Shown: positions 53,513-62,010 of the stretch, piece by piece
Position numbering within the stretch: position 1 is the stretch's first letter
How the letters are laid out: each line of letters opens with the position of its first letter
Assembly: GCA_002491115.1 (NCBI GenBank)
Contig: DKVI01000021.1
Coordinates: forward strand, 34,460 to 98,459
Length of the DNA: 64,000 nucleotides
Reading direction: 5' to 3'
DNA from: Lachnospiraceae bacterium UBA7182
GTDB lineage: Bacteria > Bacillota > Clostridia > Lachnospirales > Lachnospiraceae
The notes under the pieces: model-generated
Told to the model about the DNA's origin: nothing
The model's input: only the letters and a program-made list of their open reading frames with translations
Databases searched by the model: none
Program-made: the position numbers and the translations under genes

Positions 53513-54993
53513 CAATCCAAATCCACCCAGAATTCCACCCCATTCTCCCAGTTTACCACTCCATACCCTCTGTGCATCGACTCCATAATCGCTTTCACAA
53601 TCGAAAGTCCCACACCGCTTCCGCCGTATTCCCGCGTCCTTGCCTTATCCACCTTATAAAACTTATCCCATATCCTTTCGATATCTTCCTCCGGTATCTT
53701 TTTCCCCGTATTAAACACTCCGATTCTCACTCCGTTTTCTTTTTCTTCCACCGTCACTTTTATAACCTTCTCTCCCTCCACATGATTCAACGCATTACTG
53801 ATATAATTATTCATCACTTCCTGCAGTTTATATTCATTAGACCACACATATACCGCCCTCCTGCTGTCAAAGACCAGTCTCACTCCCTTCTGCTCAAACA
53901 AAATCTGTTCCGCCTGAAGCATATTCTGAAGCATGGCCGACACATCGAACCGCTCCATCGTCACCACTTCGTTTCCAAACTCCAGTTCATTCAGTGTCAG
54001 CAGATTCTTCACCATCCGGTTCATCTTGCCCGCTTCATCGATAATAACTTCGCAATAAAAATTCCTGCTCTCCGGATCGTCGTTGATACATTCCTGCAGC
54101 CCTTCTGCATATCCCTGCACTAAGGCAATCGGCGTCTTCAATTCATGCGATACATTCGATAAGAATTCCTTACGCATCTCATCGATCTTCTCCCGCTGCT
54201 CAATGTCCCGCTGCAATCCGTTATTTGCCGTCTTTAATTCCGATATAGTCTTTTCCAGTGCTTCTGAAAGCTGATTCATATGATTCCCCAGAAAAGCAAT
54301 CTCGTCGCCTTTTCCCCCGGTAAATTTCACGTCAAAATCCAGATTACTCATCCGTTCCGAAAGTCTGGCAAGCTCCAGGATCGGCTCCGCGATCCGCTTT
54401 GACAGAAGCTGGATAAAGAAAGCCCCGATCATCAGCACGGCGATACCCACATATGCCAGAAAACGGTTGGCCAAAAGCACGCTTTCCTTCATCGGCTCCA
54501 CTGCCGTACGCATAATAAACAACTCGCCGCCGTTTAAAAATCCCACCATCTCCAGATATTCCACATTTGTATGGGGGTCCTGATTCATACAAACAGTATA
54601 GTGCTCATTATCTTCCAGCAGTTTTCCCTGATTGGGTGAACGAAGACGGTCAAACAAAAACGCATACAATCGGCGCTGCATCAGCTCATACTCTTTCATA
54701 TTATATATTTTAAGCACACCGTCGCTTCCCATAACAAGCAAACTGATATTATTCGTCTCGCATATGGTAGCCAGATTTTGATTAAATTCCTGTTCTTCCA
54801 GAAGCCCCTGCCCGGACGCCCCGTCAATCCGGGTATAGGTTTCTGTCAATACAGACTGTTTGTTCCTGACATAATAACGTTCCAGGAAAAAAATATTCAC
54901 CAGCCAGCAGACAGCAAACGCCGCCATCAACACTGCGGAAAAGATAATCGTCATCTTATACCTGATCGAATGTTTGATCTTTACTTCTGACAT
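53506..54993 (-). CDS. Sensor histidine kinase (orphan)
   Basis: A 495-residue membrane kinase: TM1 (about 14-36), an extracellular sensor of about 140 residues, TM2 (about 176-196), HAMP, HisKA with SHELKTPIAL (phospho-accepting H283), and an HATPase domain with the N box (NNYISNALNH) and GSGVGLSIVK. ATP-driven autophosphorylation would pass to a response regulator, but none is adjacent. Its stop codon lies within the outer arm of the palindromic element, so its last residues may have been changed by that element. GGAGGGGTGA precedes the ATG. Confidence 0.93.
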   Translation of the reverse strand: MSEVKIKHSIRYKMTIIFSAVLMAAFAVCWLVNIFFLERYYVRNKQSVLTETYTRIDGASGQGLLEEQEFNQNLATICETNNISLLVMGSDGVLKIYNMKEYELMQRRLYAFLFDRLRSPNQGKLLEDNEHYTVCMNQDPHTNVEYLEMVGFLNGGELFIMRTAVEPMKESVLLANRFLAYVGIAVLMIGAFFIQLLSKRIAEPILELARLSERMSNLDFDVKFTGGKGDEIAFLGNHMNQLSEALEKTISELKTANNGLQRDIEQREKIDEMRKEFLSNVSHELKTPIALVQGYAEGLQECINDDPESRNFYCEVIIDEAGKMNRMVKNLLTLNELEFGNEVVTMERFDVSAMLQNMLQAEQILFEQKGVRLVFDSRRAVYVWSNEYKLQEVMNNYISNALNHVEGEKVIKVTVEEKENGVRIGVFNTGKKIPEEDIERIWDKFYKVDKARTREYGGSGVGLSIVKAIMESMHRGYGVVNWENGVEFWVDLDCG

Positions 54994-55025
54994 CTTTCAC
55001 CCCTCCTGAATCATAAAAGTAAGTA

Positions 55026-55063
55026 CAGCAAAGCGGAGCAGCTTACGCCGCTCCGCCCTGCTG
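55026..55063 (-). terminator. Hairpin after hydA
   Basis: CAGCA-GCGGAGC paired with GCTCCGC-TGCTG around a 10-base loop. T tracts are weak on both sides, so it is a probable but not certain terminator between the hyd operon and the kinase. Confidence 0.45.
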
Positions 55064-55128
55064 TTTATCTGTATTTTAACACAGGATTTGTAATTTTCCA
55101 GTTCTTTCACAGAACTTTCATACTTGTA

Positions 55129-56826
55129 TTATTTTGCACAGAATTCTTCATTGTGAAGAAGCTTGTGCTCTTTGCCCTTTAAGAAACCGTCATAAAGAGA
55201 GATGATTGTCGGGTTCTCGTTGCATTTCTTGACAACGGATATATTATCTGCCCGATAAAGGCCCTCAGTCCTAGAATTCTTGATCTTTTCGTCAGAAACG
55301 CAGGGCTGTCCGCCGCCCATAACACAACCGTTACGGCACGCCATAACCTCAATCAGATGGTATTCTTTCTCACCGCTGCGTACCTGCTCCATGACAGTCC
55401 TCGCATTGGCAAGTCCGCTGATTACACAGATCTTCACATCCATTCCGTTATACGGAATCGTGAACTCACGGATAAATCCCTCCTGACGCACGCCGCATTC
55501 TGCAATACTGTCAAGCGTCGCCGCGTCATGTCCCGGTACAAGCCTCCTGATGACTGCTTCGGTAACACCGCCGGTAACACCGAAAATCACGCCGCCGCCG
55601 GAGCCAAGACCGAACGGAATGTCGGATGACTCTGATTCCAGATCCGTAAAATTAATACCCGTTGTGCGGATCATCTCCACCAGTTCGGTAGTGGTAAGCA
55701 CGAAATCGGTATCCATCTCACCCTCGGTATAGCTGTTGGGACGTTTTGCTTCCATCTTCTTGGCTGTACATGGCATGAAAGATACCATGATCGTCTTCTT
55801 CCCTTTTGCGTTCTCAGGATCGCGGAAATATTCTTTTACCACGCCTGACATCATTCCCTGCGGGGAACGGCAGGTGGATACATTATCCTTAAAATCCGGG
55901 AACTGATCGCCCACGAATTTCACCCATGCCGGGCAGCAGGAAGTAAGAAGCGGCAGCTTTCCGCCGTTCTGCACTCTCTCCAGGAACTCCGCAGACTCTT
56001 CCATGATTGTAAGGTCGGCACTGAATGTCGTATCATATACTTCGTCAAATCCCATCTTGTGAAGCGCCGCAACGATCTTGCCCATGACGCTCTTGCCTTT
56101 GGTAAGACCAAATGCGTCGCCGACTGCCACACGAACAGCAGGAGCCACCTGAGCCACAACTCTCACATTCGGATCAGCCAGGACATCCCATACGGCTTCT
56201 TTATCATTCTTGATGCTGATCGCGCCTGTAGGACAGTATACGCGGCACTGTCCGCAGTTGACACACTCGGTTGTGCCGATCTCACGGTCAAACGCCGTCA
56301 TAACCATAGCGTCTGTACCGCGGTGTGCAAATCCCAGCACGCCTACGCCCTGCAGTTCGCTGCAGACACGGACACAATTACCGCACAGGATACATTTGTT
56401 CGGATCACGGATGATGGAAGGTGAGCTGAGATCCAGAGGAAGCTCCTCCCTGTAATTGTCAAAACGAACTTCCGTCACGCCGTAACGGTGCGCCAGAGTC
56501 TGGAGCTTGCAGTTACCGTTCTCCACACAGGTGGTGCAGTCTCTGCAGTGCGCTGCCAGAAGCAGTTCGATGATCATCTTTCTGTATTTTCTGAGCTTTC
56601 CGGTATTGGTATAGATGACCATACCGTCCCGTGGCTCCTCAGAACAGGACGCAAAGGTCCTTCCTCTGTCGTCTTCCACCGTACACAGACGGCATGCGCC
56701 GAATGTGGAAAGTGCGGAGTGATAACAAAGCGTCGGAATGTCGATGCCAGCTTTACGGATAATGGACAGGACATTCTTTTCGTCGGTAAATTCTACTTTT
56801 CTACCATCTATTGTAATTGTTCCCAT
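55129..56826 (-). CDS. hydA: [FeFe] hydrogenase catalytic subunit (HydA)
   Basis: A 565-residue [FeFe] hydrogenase. An N-terminal [2Fe-2S] domain (C34, C45, C48, C61) is followed by the His-ligated [4Fe-4S] (H93, C97, C100, C106), two [4Fe-4S] clusters (C145-C155; C188-C198), and the H-cluster motifs TSCCPAW (from 295), MPCTAKK (from 351) and ACRNGCVMGG (late). It makes or uses H2 in the cytosol. With HydB and HydC it forms the NAD(H)-linked, probably ferredoxin-coupled bifurcating complex of acetogens and other Clostridia. Genes run hydC-hydB-hydA, with hydB and hydA 11 bases apart. No HydEFG maturases are in the window. Confidence 0.96.
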   Translation of the reverse strand: MGTITIDGRKVEFTDEKNVLSIIRKAGIDIPTLCYHSALSTFGACRLCTVEDDRGRTFASCSEEPRDGMVIYTNTGKLRKYRKMIIELLLAAHCRDCTTCVENGNCKLQTLAHRYGVTEVRFDNYREELPLDLSSPSIIRDPNKCILCGNCVRVCSELQGVGVLGFAHRGTDAMVMTAFDREIGTTECVNCGQCRVYCPTGAISIKNDKEAVWDVLADPNVRVVAQVAPAVRVAVGDAFGLTKGKSVMGKIVAALHKMGFDEVYDTTFSADLTIMEESAEFLERVQNGGKLPLLTSCCPAWVKFVGDQFPDFKDNVSTCRSPQGMMSGVVKEYFRDPENAKGKKTIMVSFMPCTAKKMEAKRPNSYTEGEMDTDFVLTTTELVEMIRTTGINFTDLESESSDIPFGLGSGGGVIFGVTGGVTEAVIRRLVPGHDAATLDSIAECGVRQEGFIREFTIPYNGMDVKICVISGLANARTVMEQVRSGEKEYHLIEVMACRNGCVMGGGQPCVSDEKIKNSRTEGLYRADNISVVKKCNENPTIISLYDGFLKGKEHKLLHNEEFCAK

Positions 56827-56837
56827 ATCTGCCCCTC

Positions 56838-58724
56838 CTATTCCTCAATATAAACGGCATCAAACGCACAGTTATCCTTACAAGCTTCACATTTAATACA
56901 AAGCTTCGGATCAATATGATAACATTCTTTGCGGACACCGGTGATCGCGCCGACCGGGCAGTTCTTCGCACACTTGCCGCAGCCTTTACAGTATTCCGGA
57001 TTAATCACGAAACGGCGCATTGCCTTGCATACTTTCGCACGGCACTTATGATCCACGATATGCTCCACATACTCATCCCTGAATGTATTCAGCGTACTGA
57101 TAACCGGAAGCGGAGCGCTCTTGCCAAGGCCGCACAGAGCCATGGTACGGATCATGTTTGCAAGCTCTTCCAGACGATCCAGGTCTTCCAGCTCGCCTTT
57201 GCCTGCCACAATCTTTTCAAGGATCTCGAGCATTCTCTTGGTACCTTCACGGCAGGGCACACATTTACCGCAGGACTCTCTCTGGGTAAAGCTCATGAAG
57301 AAGCGGGCAACCTCTACCATACAGGTATTGGTGTCCATAACAACCATACCGCCGGAACCGACGATCGCGTTAAATTTCTTCACCGAGTCAAAGTCAAGAG
57401 GCTCATCCAGATGCTTCTCTGTCAAACATCCGCCGGACGGTCCGCCGATCTGAACCGCTTTGAACTCTGCGCCGTCCTTTAAGCCGCCGCCGATATCAAA
57501 GATAATCTCGCGAAGGGTACTTCCCATGGGTACTTCGATCAGACCTGTATTCTCAATGGAACCGGTCAGGGAGAAGGTCTTCGTTCCCGGGCTTCCCTCC
57601 GTACCGATGGTACGATACCAGTCAGCACCCTGAAGAATAATCTTCGGCACGTTTGCGTAAGTCTCTACGTTATTGAGGACTGTGGGTTTCTCCCAGAGGC
57701 CTTTTTCTACGGTACGAGGCGGTTTCACACGAGGCATACCTCTGTTGCCCTCGATGGATGCGGTCAGAGCGGAACCCTCGCCGCAGACGAACGCGCCTGC
57801 ACCTCTGTTAATATGTAAATGGAAGCAGAAATCGGTTCCCAGGATGTTGTCACCCAAAAGCCCTCTTTCTTCCAGCTGTGCGATCGCATGACGGAGCCTT
57901 GCCACGGACATGGGGTATTCTGCACGCACATAGATATATCCGTCCGTGGATTCTACAGCATAACCTGCGATCATCATACCTTCGATCAGTTTGAAAGGAT
58001 CGCCTTCCATAACGGAACCGTCCATGAATGCACCCGGGTCACCCTCATCACCGTTACATACCACATAGCGGACTTTTTCAGGCTGTCTTGCTACCTGTTT
58101 CCATTTTCTTCCGCAGGGGAATCCGCCGCCGCCGCGTCCGCGAAGACCGGAACGGTCCACTTCGTCGATGACATCTGCTCTGGTCATATCGAACATTGCT
58201 TTTGTCAGAGCCTCAAAACCGCCCGCCGCAATATACTCATCCAGAGACTCCGCATCCACACGGCCGCAGTTCTCCAGAACAATTCTGGTCTGTTTTGCCA
58301 TAAAGGGGATATCTTCCGGATGTTTGTAATGAACGTCTTTTTTGGAATACAGGAGACGGTCTACCACTTCGTTCTTCAGTACGGTAGACTCAAAGATCTC
58401 CTGGCAGTCCGCGATCTGCACTTTCACATACTGGATGACTTCGTCACCCTTCTGAATACGCACCAGAGGCCCCAGTTCACAGAAGCCCTGGCATCCGGTC
58501 TTCTTAACGCCTACATGCTCGTGCTCTCCCTCATCATGAGGAGCGAAATCCAGAACCACGCCCGGAGTGTCTTTCGTCAGTTTCACGAACTCATCATAAA
58601 TCTTTGCGGAACCCGTCGCTATACAGCCTGTACCGGAACAGACGAGAATCCTGCAGTCATACGCCGCGACCTGTTCCTGGGCCTCTTTACGCACCTGTAA
58701 CAATTCGTCTTTATTTTTGATCAT
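56838..58724 (-). CDS. hydB: HydB / NuoF-like NADH-FMN subunit of the hydrogenase
   Basis: A 628-residue diaphorase subunit. An N-terminal thioredoxin-like [2Fe-2S] domain (about 20-120; CSGTGC, KTGCQGFCELGP) is followed by the NADH/FMN domain (GRGGGGFPCGRKWK, NGDEGDPGAFMD), an SLBB domain and the C-terminal CGKCVPCREGT [4Fe-4S]. It ends with two ferredoxin-like clusters (CKGCGKCAKNCP and CIKCEACKDNC). It links NADH to the HydA and HydC clusters. Its ATG overlaps the hydC stop by one base (TGATG). The extra C-terminal ferredoxin domain marks it as hydrogenase-type rather than complex I. Confidence 0.95.
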   Translation of the reverse strand: MIKNKDELLQVRKEAQEQVAAYDCRILVCSGTGCIATGSAKIYDEFVKLTKDTPGVVLDFAPHDEGEHEHVGVKKTGCQGFCELGPLVRIQKGDEVIQYVKVQIADCQEIFESTVLKNEVVDRLLYSKKDVHYKHPEDIPFMAKQTRIVLENCGRVDAESLDEYIAAGGFEALTKAMFDMTRADVIDEVDRSGLRGRGGGGFPCGRKWKQVARQPEKVRYVVCNGDEGDPGAFMDGSVMEGDPFKLIEGMMIAGYAVESTDGYIYVRAEYPMSVARLRHAIAQLEERGLLGDNILGTDFCFHLHINRGAGAFVCGEGSALTASIEGNRGMPRVKPPRTVEKGLWEKPTVLNNVETYANVPKIILQGADWYRTIGTEGSPGTKTFSLTGSIENTGLIEVPMGSTLREIIFDIGGGLKDGAEFKAVQIGGPSGGCLTEKHLDEPLDFDSVKKFNAIVGSGGMVVMDTNTCMVEVARFFMSFTQRESCGKCVPCREGTKRMLEILEKIVAGKGELEDLDRLEELANMIRTMALCGLGKSAPLPVISTLNTFRDEYVEHIVDHKCRAKVCKAMRRFVINPEYCKGCGKCAKNCPVGAITGVRKECYHIDPKLCIKCEACKDNCAFDAVYIEE

Positions 58725-59200
58725 CAGCCCTTACCTCTCAATTCTTCAATTAATGCAAGTGCTTTTTCCGGTGTCATGGAAGGATGCACGTCTTCATTCA
58801 CCATCATCGTCGGAGCAAGCCCGCATGCGCCCAGACAGGATACGGTTTCTACCGTGAACATCATGTCGTCTGTTGTATGCTTTTTCTTACTGAGCCCCAG
58901 CTCTTTCCAGAGGGCTTCCAGCACGGGCATGGATTTCCGCACATGACAGGCTGTACCGTCACATACTTTAATCACATATTTTCCTTTTGCCTCAAAGGAA
59001 AAGTTCTCATAGAAGGTAGCCACACTGTAGGCTTTGGCCTCTGTGATTCCGATTTCCTTTGCCACATAAGTCAGCAGTTCTCCCGGCAGATAACGGTATT
59101 CCGCCTGGATGTCCTGCATAATTGGGATTAGTGAGCCGGCCTTGCGACCGTAATGCTCAATAATCTCGTCGGTCTTACGATAATAAGACTGATCCAGCAT
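58724..59200 (-). CDS. hydC: HydC / NuoE-like [2Fe-2S] subunit of the hydrogenase
   Basis: A 158-residue NuoE-family protein with a helical N-terminus and a thioredoxin-like [2Fe-2S] domain whose ligands lie in VCDGTACHV and VSCLGACGLAP. It is the small electron-carrier subunit of the HydABC complex. The start is the ATG at 59198-59200 with AAGGAGG; a longer frame begins 12 codons earlier but lacks a site. It is first in the operon. Confidence 0.95.
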   Translation of the reverse strand: MLDQSYYRKTDEIIEHYGRKAGSLIPIMQDIQAEYRYLPGELLTYVAKEIGITEAKAYSVATFYENFSFEAKGKYVIKVCDGTACHVRKSMPVLEALWKELGLSKKKHTTDDMMFTVETVSCLGACGLAPTMMVNEDVHPSMTPEKALALIEELRGKG

Positions 59201-59245
59201 TTGTTTTTCCTCCTTACCCAAACCATTTTTGTGCACAATATTTAC

Positions 59246-59270
59246 ATCGTTAAAAATAAAACAAAACGAT
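59246..59270. promoter_or_regulatory. Inverted repeat just downstream of the hyd promoter
   Basis: ATCGTT (59246-59251) and AACGAT (59265-59270) with a 13-base spacer, about 10-34 bases after the predicted start. A plausible operator, though it does not match the usual Rex consensus. Confidence 0.4.
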
Positions 59271-59286
59271 ATACAATACCGTACAT

Positions 59287-59315
59287 ACTATACCATTTTT
59301 TGTGAATATTAGCAA
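59287..59315 (-). promoter_or_regulatory. Promoter of the hydCBA operon
   Basis: TTGCTA (59310-59315), a 17-base spacer and TATAGT (59287-59292) predict a start near 59280. An AT-rich stretch lies upstream. Confidence 0.8.
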
Positions 59316-59413
59316 GCGCATACCGAAAATTTTCTTATTTTTTTGTCGGATTTTTGTATAGTTTGAAATTGTAACTTATCTGTTTTATGAATTAATTACA
59401 AAAGTGTGTTCAC

Positions 59414-59449
59414 ATAAAACAGGGACAGCTTATGCTGTCCCTGTTTTAT
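59414..59449 (-). terminator. Terminator after the mogA/moaB gene
   Basis: A perfect 16-bp stem (ATAAAACAGGGACAGC and its complement, loop TTAT). The T-rich 3' arm serves as the release tract. It lies immediately after the gene stop. Confidence 0.85.
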
Positions 59450-59457
59450 CCTGTGTC

Positions 59458-59946
59458 TTATTTACGTGCGCAGTCCGTTGCTTCACCGGTCAGGATCTCC
59501 AGACCGTGGGAGAGAGCAGGAATTATATATTCCAGGCTCTCTCTTACCGCTTTGGGGCTCCCCGGCAGATTGATAATCAGCGTGGATTTGCGGATTCCCG
59601 CAGTAGCGCGGCTTAACATGGCTCTGGGCGTAATCGTCATACTGTAAGCGCGGATCGCTTCCGGAATGCCGGGTACGCTCCGCTCCGCAATATCCCTGGT
59701 CGCCTCCGGCATACAGTCTCTGGGTGAAAATCCGGTGCCTCCCGTGGTCAGCAGAAGCTCTGCCATATTCTCATCCGCAATGCGCGCCATCTCTTCTGCC
59801 AGCATCTTTCTATCATCCGGAAGCAGAATGGTATGCACCACCTCGTAACCGTTTGCTTCCAGTATCTCACGGATCACCGGACCGCTTTTATCCTCTCTTT
59901 GCCCTGCATATCCGGAATCACTGGATGTAAGAATCGCTGCTCTCAT
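59458..59946 (-). CDS. Molybdenum cofactor synthesis protein (MogA/MoaB-type)
   Basis: A 162-residue MogA/MoaB-fold protein starting MRAAILTSSDSGYAGQREDKSG, with LLTTGGTGFSPRDCMPEAT (molybdopterin-binding loop) and the INLPGSPKAVRE C-terminal motif. MogA adenylylates molybdopterin before metal insertion. Start chosen at 59944-59946 (GGAGG upstream); a longer frame overlaps the preceding gene. No other moa/moe genes are nearby. It lies 16 bases after the Cys/His-repeat protein gene and shares its transcript. Confidence 0.9.
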   Translation of the reverse strand: MRAAILTSSDSGYAGQREDKSGPVIREILEANGYEVVHTILLPDDRKMLAEEMARIADENMAELLLTTGGTGFSPRDCMPEATRDIAERSVPGIPEAIRAYSMTITPRAMLSRATAGIRKSTLIINLPGSPKAVRESLEYIIPALSHGLEILTGEATDCARK

Positions 59947-59962
59947 AAAAACCCTCCGTTCT

Positions 59963-60586
59963 TTAATGATGACCCCTTCCATGGCCGGACTGGTGGTGGC
60001 CTCCGCCGTTTTCTCCATGACTGTGCGCTCCGGTCTGTGTACAGCCTGCCACCCCGCAGGAATTATGTGTATGGCTTCCTGGCTCTGTACATCCCGGCAT
60101 CCCGCAGTTATGATACGCATGCCCGTCGTCCGCGCTGTGGGGGTAACAGTATTCTCCATTATGCATATGCATTCCCGGCTCTGTACATCCCGCTATATTG
60201 CATATGCCGTGGCTGTGCTCCCCGATCTGCATACAGCCCTCAATTCCGCAAAGACCGTGCTGGTGGGCTTCTGTCTGTGTGCAGCCAGGTACCCCGCAGG
60301 AAAACGTCATTTGCTCTGCCTGAACCGCACGCTCCGCCGGCTGTGTTGTCTTCTCGTTTTCCGGCTGTGCCGTGACTGCCGTCTCCGCCTGCGCCGTATC
60401 TGTCATCTCTGCCTGCGCCGTATCTGCCGTCTCCGGCTGTGCCGCGTCTTCCTTCTCAGCCTGCGCCGCGCCCCTGGCTTCCAGTGAATATTGATGCATC
60501 TCATAAATCGAAACCATGCCGCCTGATACCATCGCAATCGCTACAAAAACAATGGCCAATAATACTTTTTTCACTCCTGTTTTCAT
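59963..60586 (-). CDS. Membrane-anchored Cys/His-repeat protein (probable metal binder)
   Basis: A 207-residue protein that I do not recognise as a named family. A single N-terminal hydrophobic segment (about 7-24) is followed by an Ala/Gln/Glu/Thr-rich acidic linker (about 40-92). Five repeats of C-x4-C-x5-H-x-H follow, starting at C97, C113, C129, C161 and C177; copies sit 16 residues apart except for an 18-residue insert with extra Cys and His before the fourth. The tail is Gly/His-rich (HHQSGHGRGHH). Each unit could bind one Zn2+, Ni2+ or similar ion outside the membrane. ATG with GGAGG; strong own promoter; co-transcribed with the mogA/moaB-type gene. Confidence 0.8.
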   Translation of the reverse strand: MKTGVKKVLLAIVFVAIAMVSGGMVSIYEMHQYSLEARGAAQAEKEDAAQPETADTAQAEMTDTAQAETAVTAQPENEKTTQPAERAVQAEQMTFSCGVPGCTQTEAHQHGLCGIEGCMQIGEHSHGICNIAGCTEPGMHMHNGEYCYPHSADDGHAYHNCGMPGCTEPGSHTHNSCGVAGCTQTGAHSHGENGGGHHQSGHGRGHH

Positions 60587-60629
60587 CCTCAGCCTCCGCT
60601 TTATTGAACAATCTTTTTAATATGGAAGT

Positions 60630-60659
60630 ATTATAACATGGCCGTTTCTTTAAAGTCAA
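60630..60659 (-). promoter_or_regulatory. Promoter of the Cys/His-repeat protein - mog operon
   Basis: TTGACT (60654-60659), an 18-base spacer and TATAAT (60630-60635), just after the rtcB stop. Confidence 0.8.
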
Positions 60660-60670
60660 TATGGGGCCGC

Positions 60671-61915
60671 CTATCCTTTTACGACACCCACCGTATGAAG
60701 CTTTTTGACCGGTTTTACAAGATCTTTCTGCTGCTCCATGACCCGATCAATATCCTTGTAGGCAAAGCGGCATTCTTCCGCCACATCGTTTTTCTTCTGT
60801 TTTCCCAGAACAACTTCACGGGCGCGAAGGTCCAGAATCACCTGTTCTGTCGTAAAAGCCTCCATGGCACCTGTCCGGGAGTAGGCCCTTCCGGCTCCAT
60901 GGGAGGAGGAACAGAAAGATTCAGGGTTTCCCAGTCCCTCCACTATATAGCTGTAAGAACCCATGGCTCCGGGAATAACGGCGATCTCCCCTGCCCGGGT
61001 ACGGGTAGCACCTTTTCGGTGTACCCATACATTTTCGCCATAGTGATTTTCAATGGCTGCGTAATTATGGTGACAGTTGATACTCTCTCCGAAATTCACA
61101 TCCAGCCCCGCGTGTTTTTTCAGATGTTTTGCCAGAATCTCCATGGTATGTTCCATCATCCGCTGACGGTTCTCATACGCATAATCAAGAGCCAGTTCCA
61201 TCCATCTGATATACTGCCTGCCTTCTTCGGTATCCACGGGCAGGAAAGCAAGCTTATATTCATCCGGAACCTGGGAATACCATCTCCCGTTTTGTTCCCT
61301 TGCTTTCTGATGAAAATAATCGCAGACGGACTTTCCCATATGACGGCTTCCGGAATGAATCATAATGCCCAGATATCCTTCCTCGTCCGCCTGAAGTTCG
61401 ATAAAATGATTGCCGCCTCCTAACGTCCCTACCTGATAATACCCGTCGTCGATCAGGGAAATCAGCTCCGGATTGTCTTCATACAGTTCCATTCTTTCTT
61501 TTGCTCTGTCCAGCACTGCGGACGCCTGGGGCGCGTTATGGCGGTTCCTTCTTGTCCCCACAGGTATATTCCTTAAAATATCGCCGATCAGAAGCTGGAT
61601 CAAAGACCCGTTCCCGGTCATGATTCCCTGCAGCTGTTCCAGTTTTACGTCCATGGGCGTAAAGATCATGCCGCACCCGATATCCACACCCACCGCATTG
61701 GGAATGATCACGCCTTTGGTGGCGATCACGCCTCCGATCGGCATCCCTTTGCCGGTATGCGTATCCGGCATCAATGAGATCCAGCGATGTACAAACGGAA
61801 GCTTTGCCAGATGGACTGCCTGCGCAAGGCAGCTTTCTTCTATCTGCGCCTCGTCCTCCAGCCATATTCTGATGGGGACTCTCGTGTCAAATCGATCGTT
61901 GCTGATTGTAAACAT
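60671..61915 (-). CDS. rtcB: RtcB-family RNA ligase
   Basis: A 414-residue RtcB, of the shorter bacterial class. Metal and GTP sites are visible: GVDIGCGM (Cys/Asp), GGGNHFIEL, SGSRHMGK, the NCHHNYA His pair and SSSHGAGRAYSR with the guanylylated His region. RtcB joins RNA 2',3'-cyclic phosphate (or 3'-phosphate) ends to 5'-OH ends with GTP and Mn2+. No rtcA, rtcR or archease gene lies next to it, so it is not a classic stress-induced rtc operon. The ATG follows an AGGAGAGGATGATATT leader. Confidence 0.93.
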   Translation of the reverse strand: MFTISNDRFDTRVPIRIWLEDEAQIEESCLAQAVHLAKLPFVHRWISLMPDTHTGKGMPIGGVIATKGVIIPNAVGVDIGCGMIFTPMDVKLEQLQGIMTGNGSLIQLLIGDILRNIPVGTRRNRHNAPQASAVLDRAKERMELYEDNPELISLIDDGYYQVGTLGGGNHFIELQADEEGYLGIMIHSGSRHMGKSVCDYFHQKAREQNGRWYSQVPDEYKLAFLPVDTEEGRQYIRWMELALDYAYENRQRMMEHTMEILAKHLKKHAGLDVNFGESINCHHNYAAIENHYGENVWVHRKGATRTRAGEIAVIPGAMGSYSYIVEGLGNPESFCSSSHGAGRAYSRTGAMEAFTTEQVILDLRAREVVLGKQKKNDVAEECRFAYKDIDRVMEQQKDLVKPVKKLHTVGVVKG

Positions 61916-61992
61916 AATATCATCCTCTCCTGTTATGATTCCTCTCTTGTTATCGGTATTTTATCATAACAGACAGGTATCCATCATTTACA

Positions 61993-62010
61993 AAAAGGTG
62001 CGAGCCTTTT
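61993..62010 (-). terminator. Short hairpin at the end of the ABC-F gene
   Basis: AAAAGG/CCTTTT with loop CTCGCA, overlapping the stop codon and followed by T residues on the minus strand. A short stem, so moderate confidence. Confidence 0.5.
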
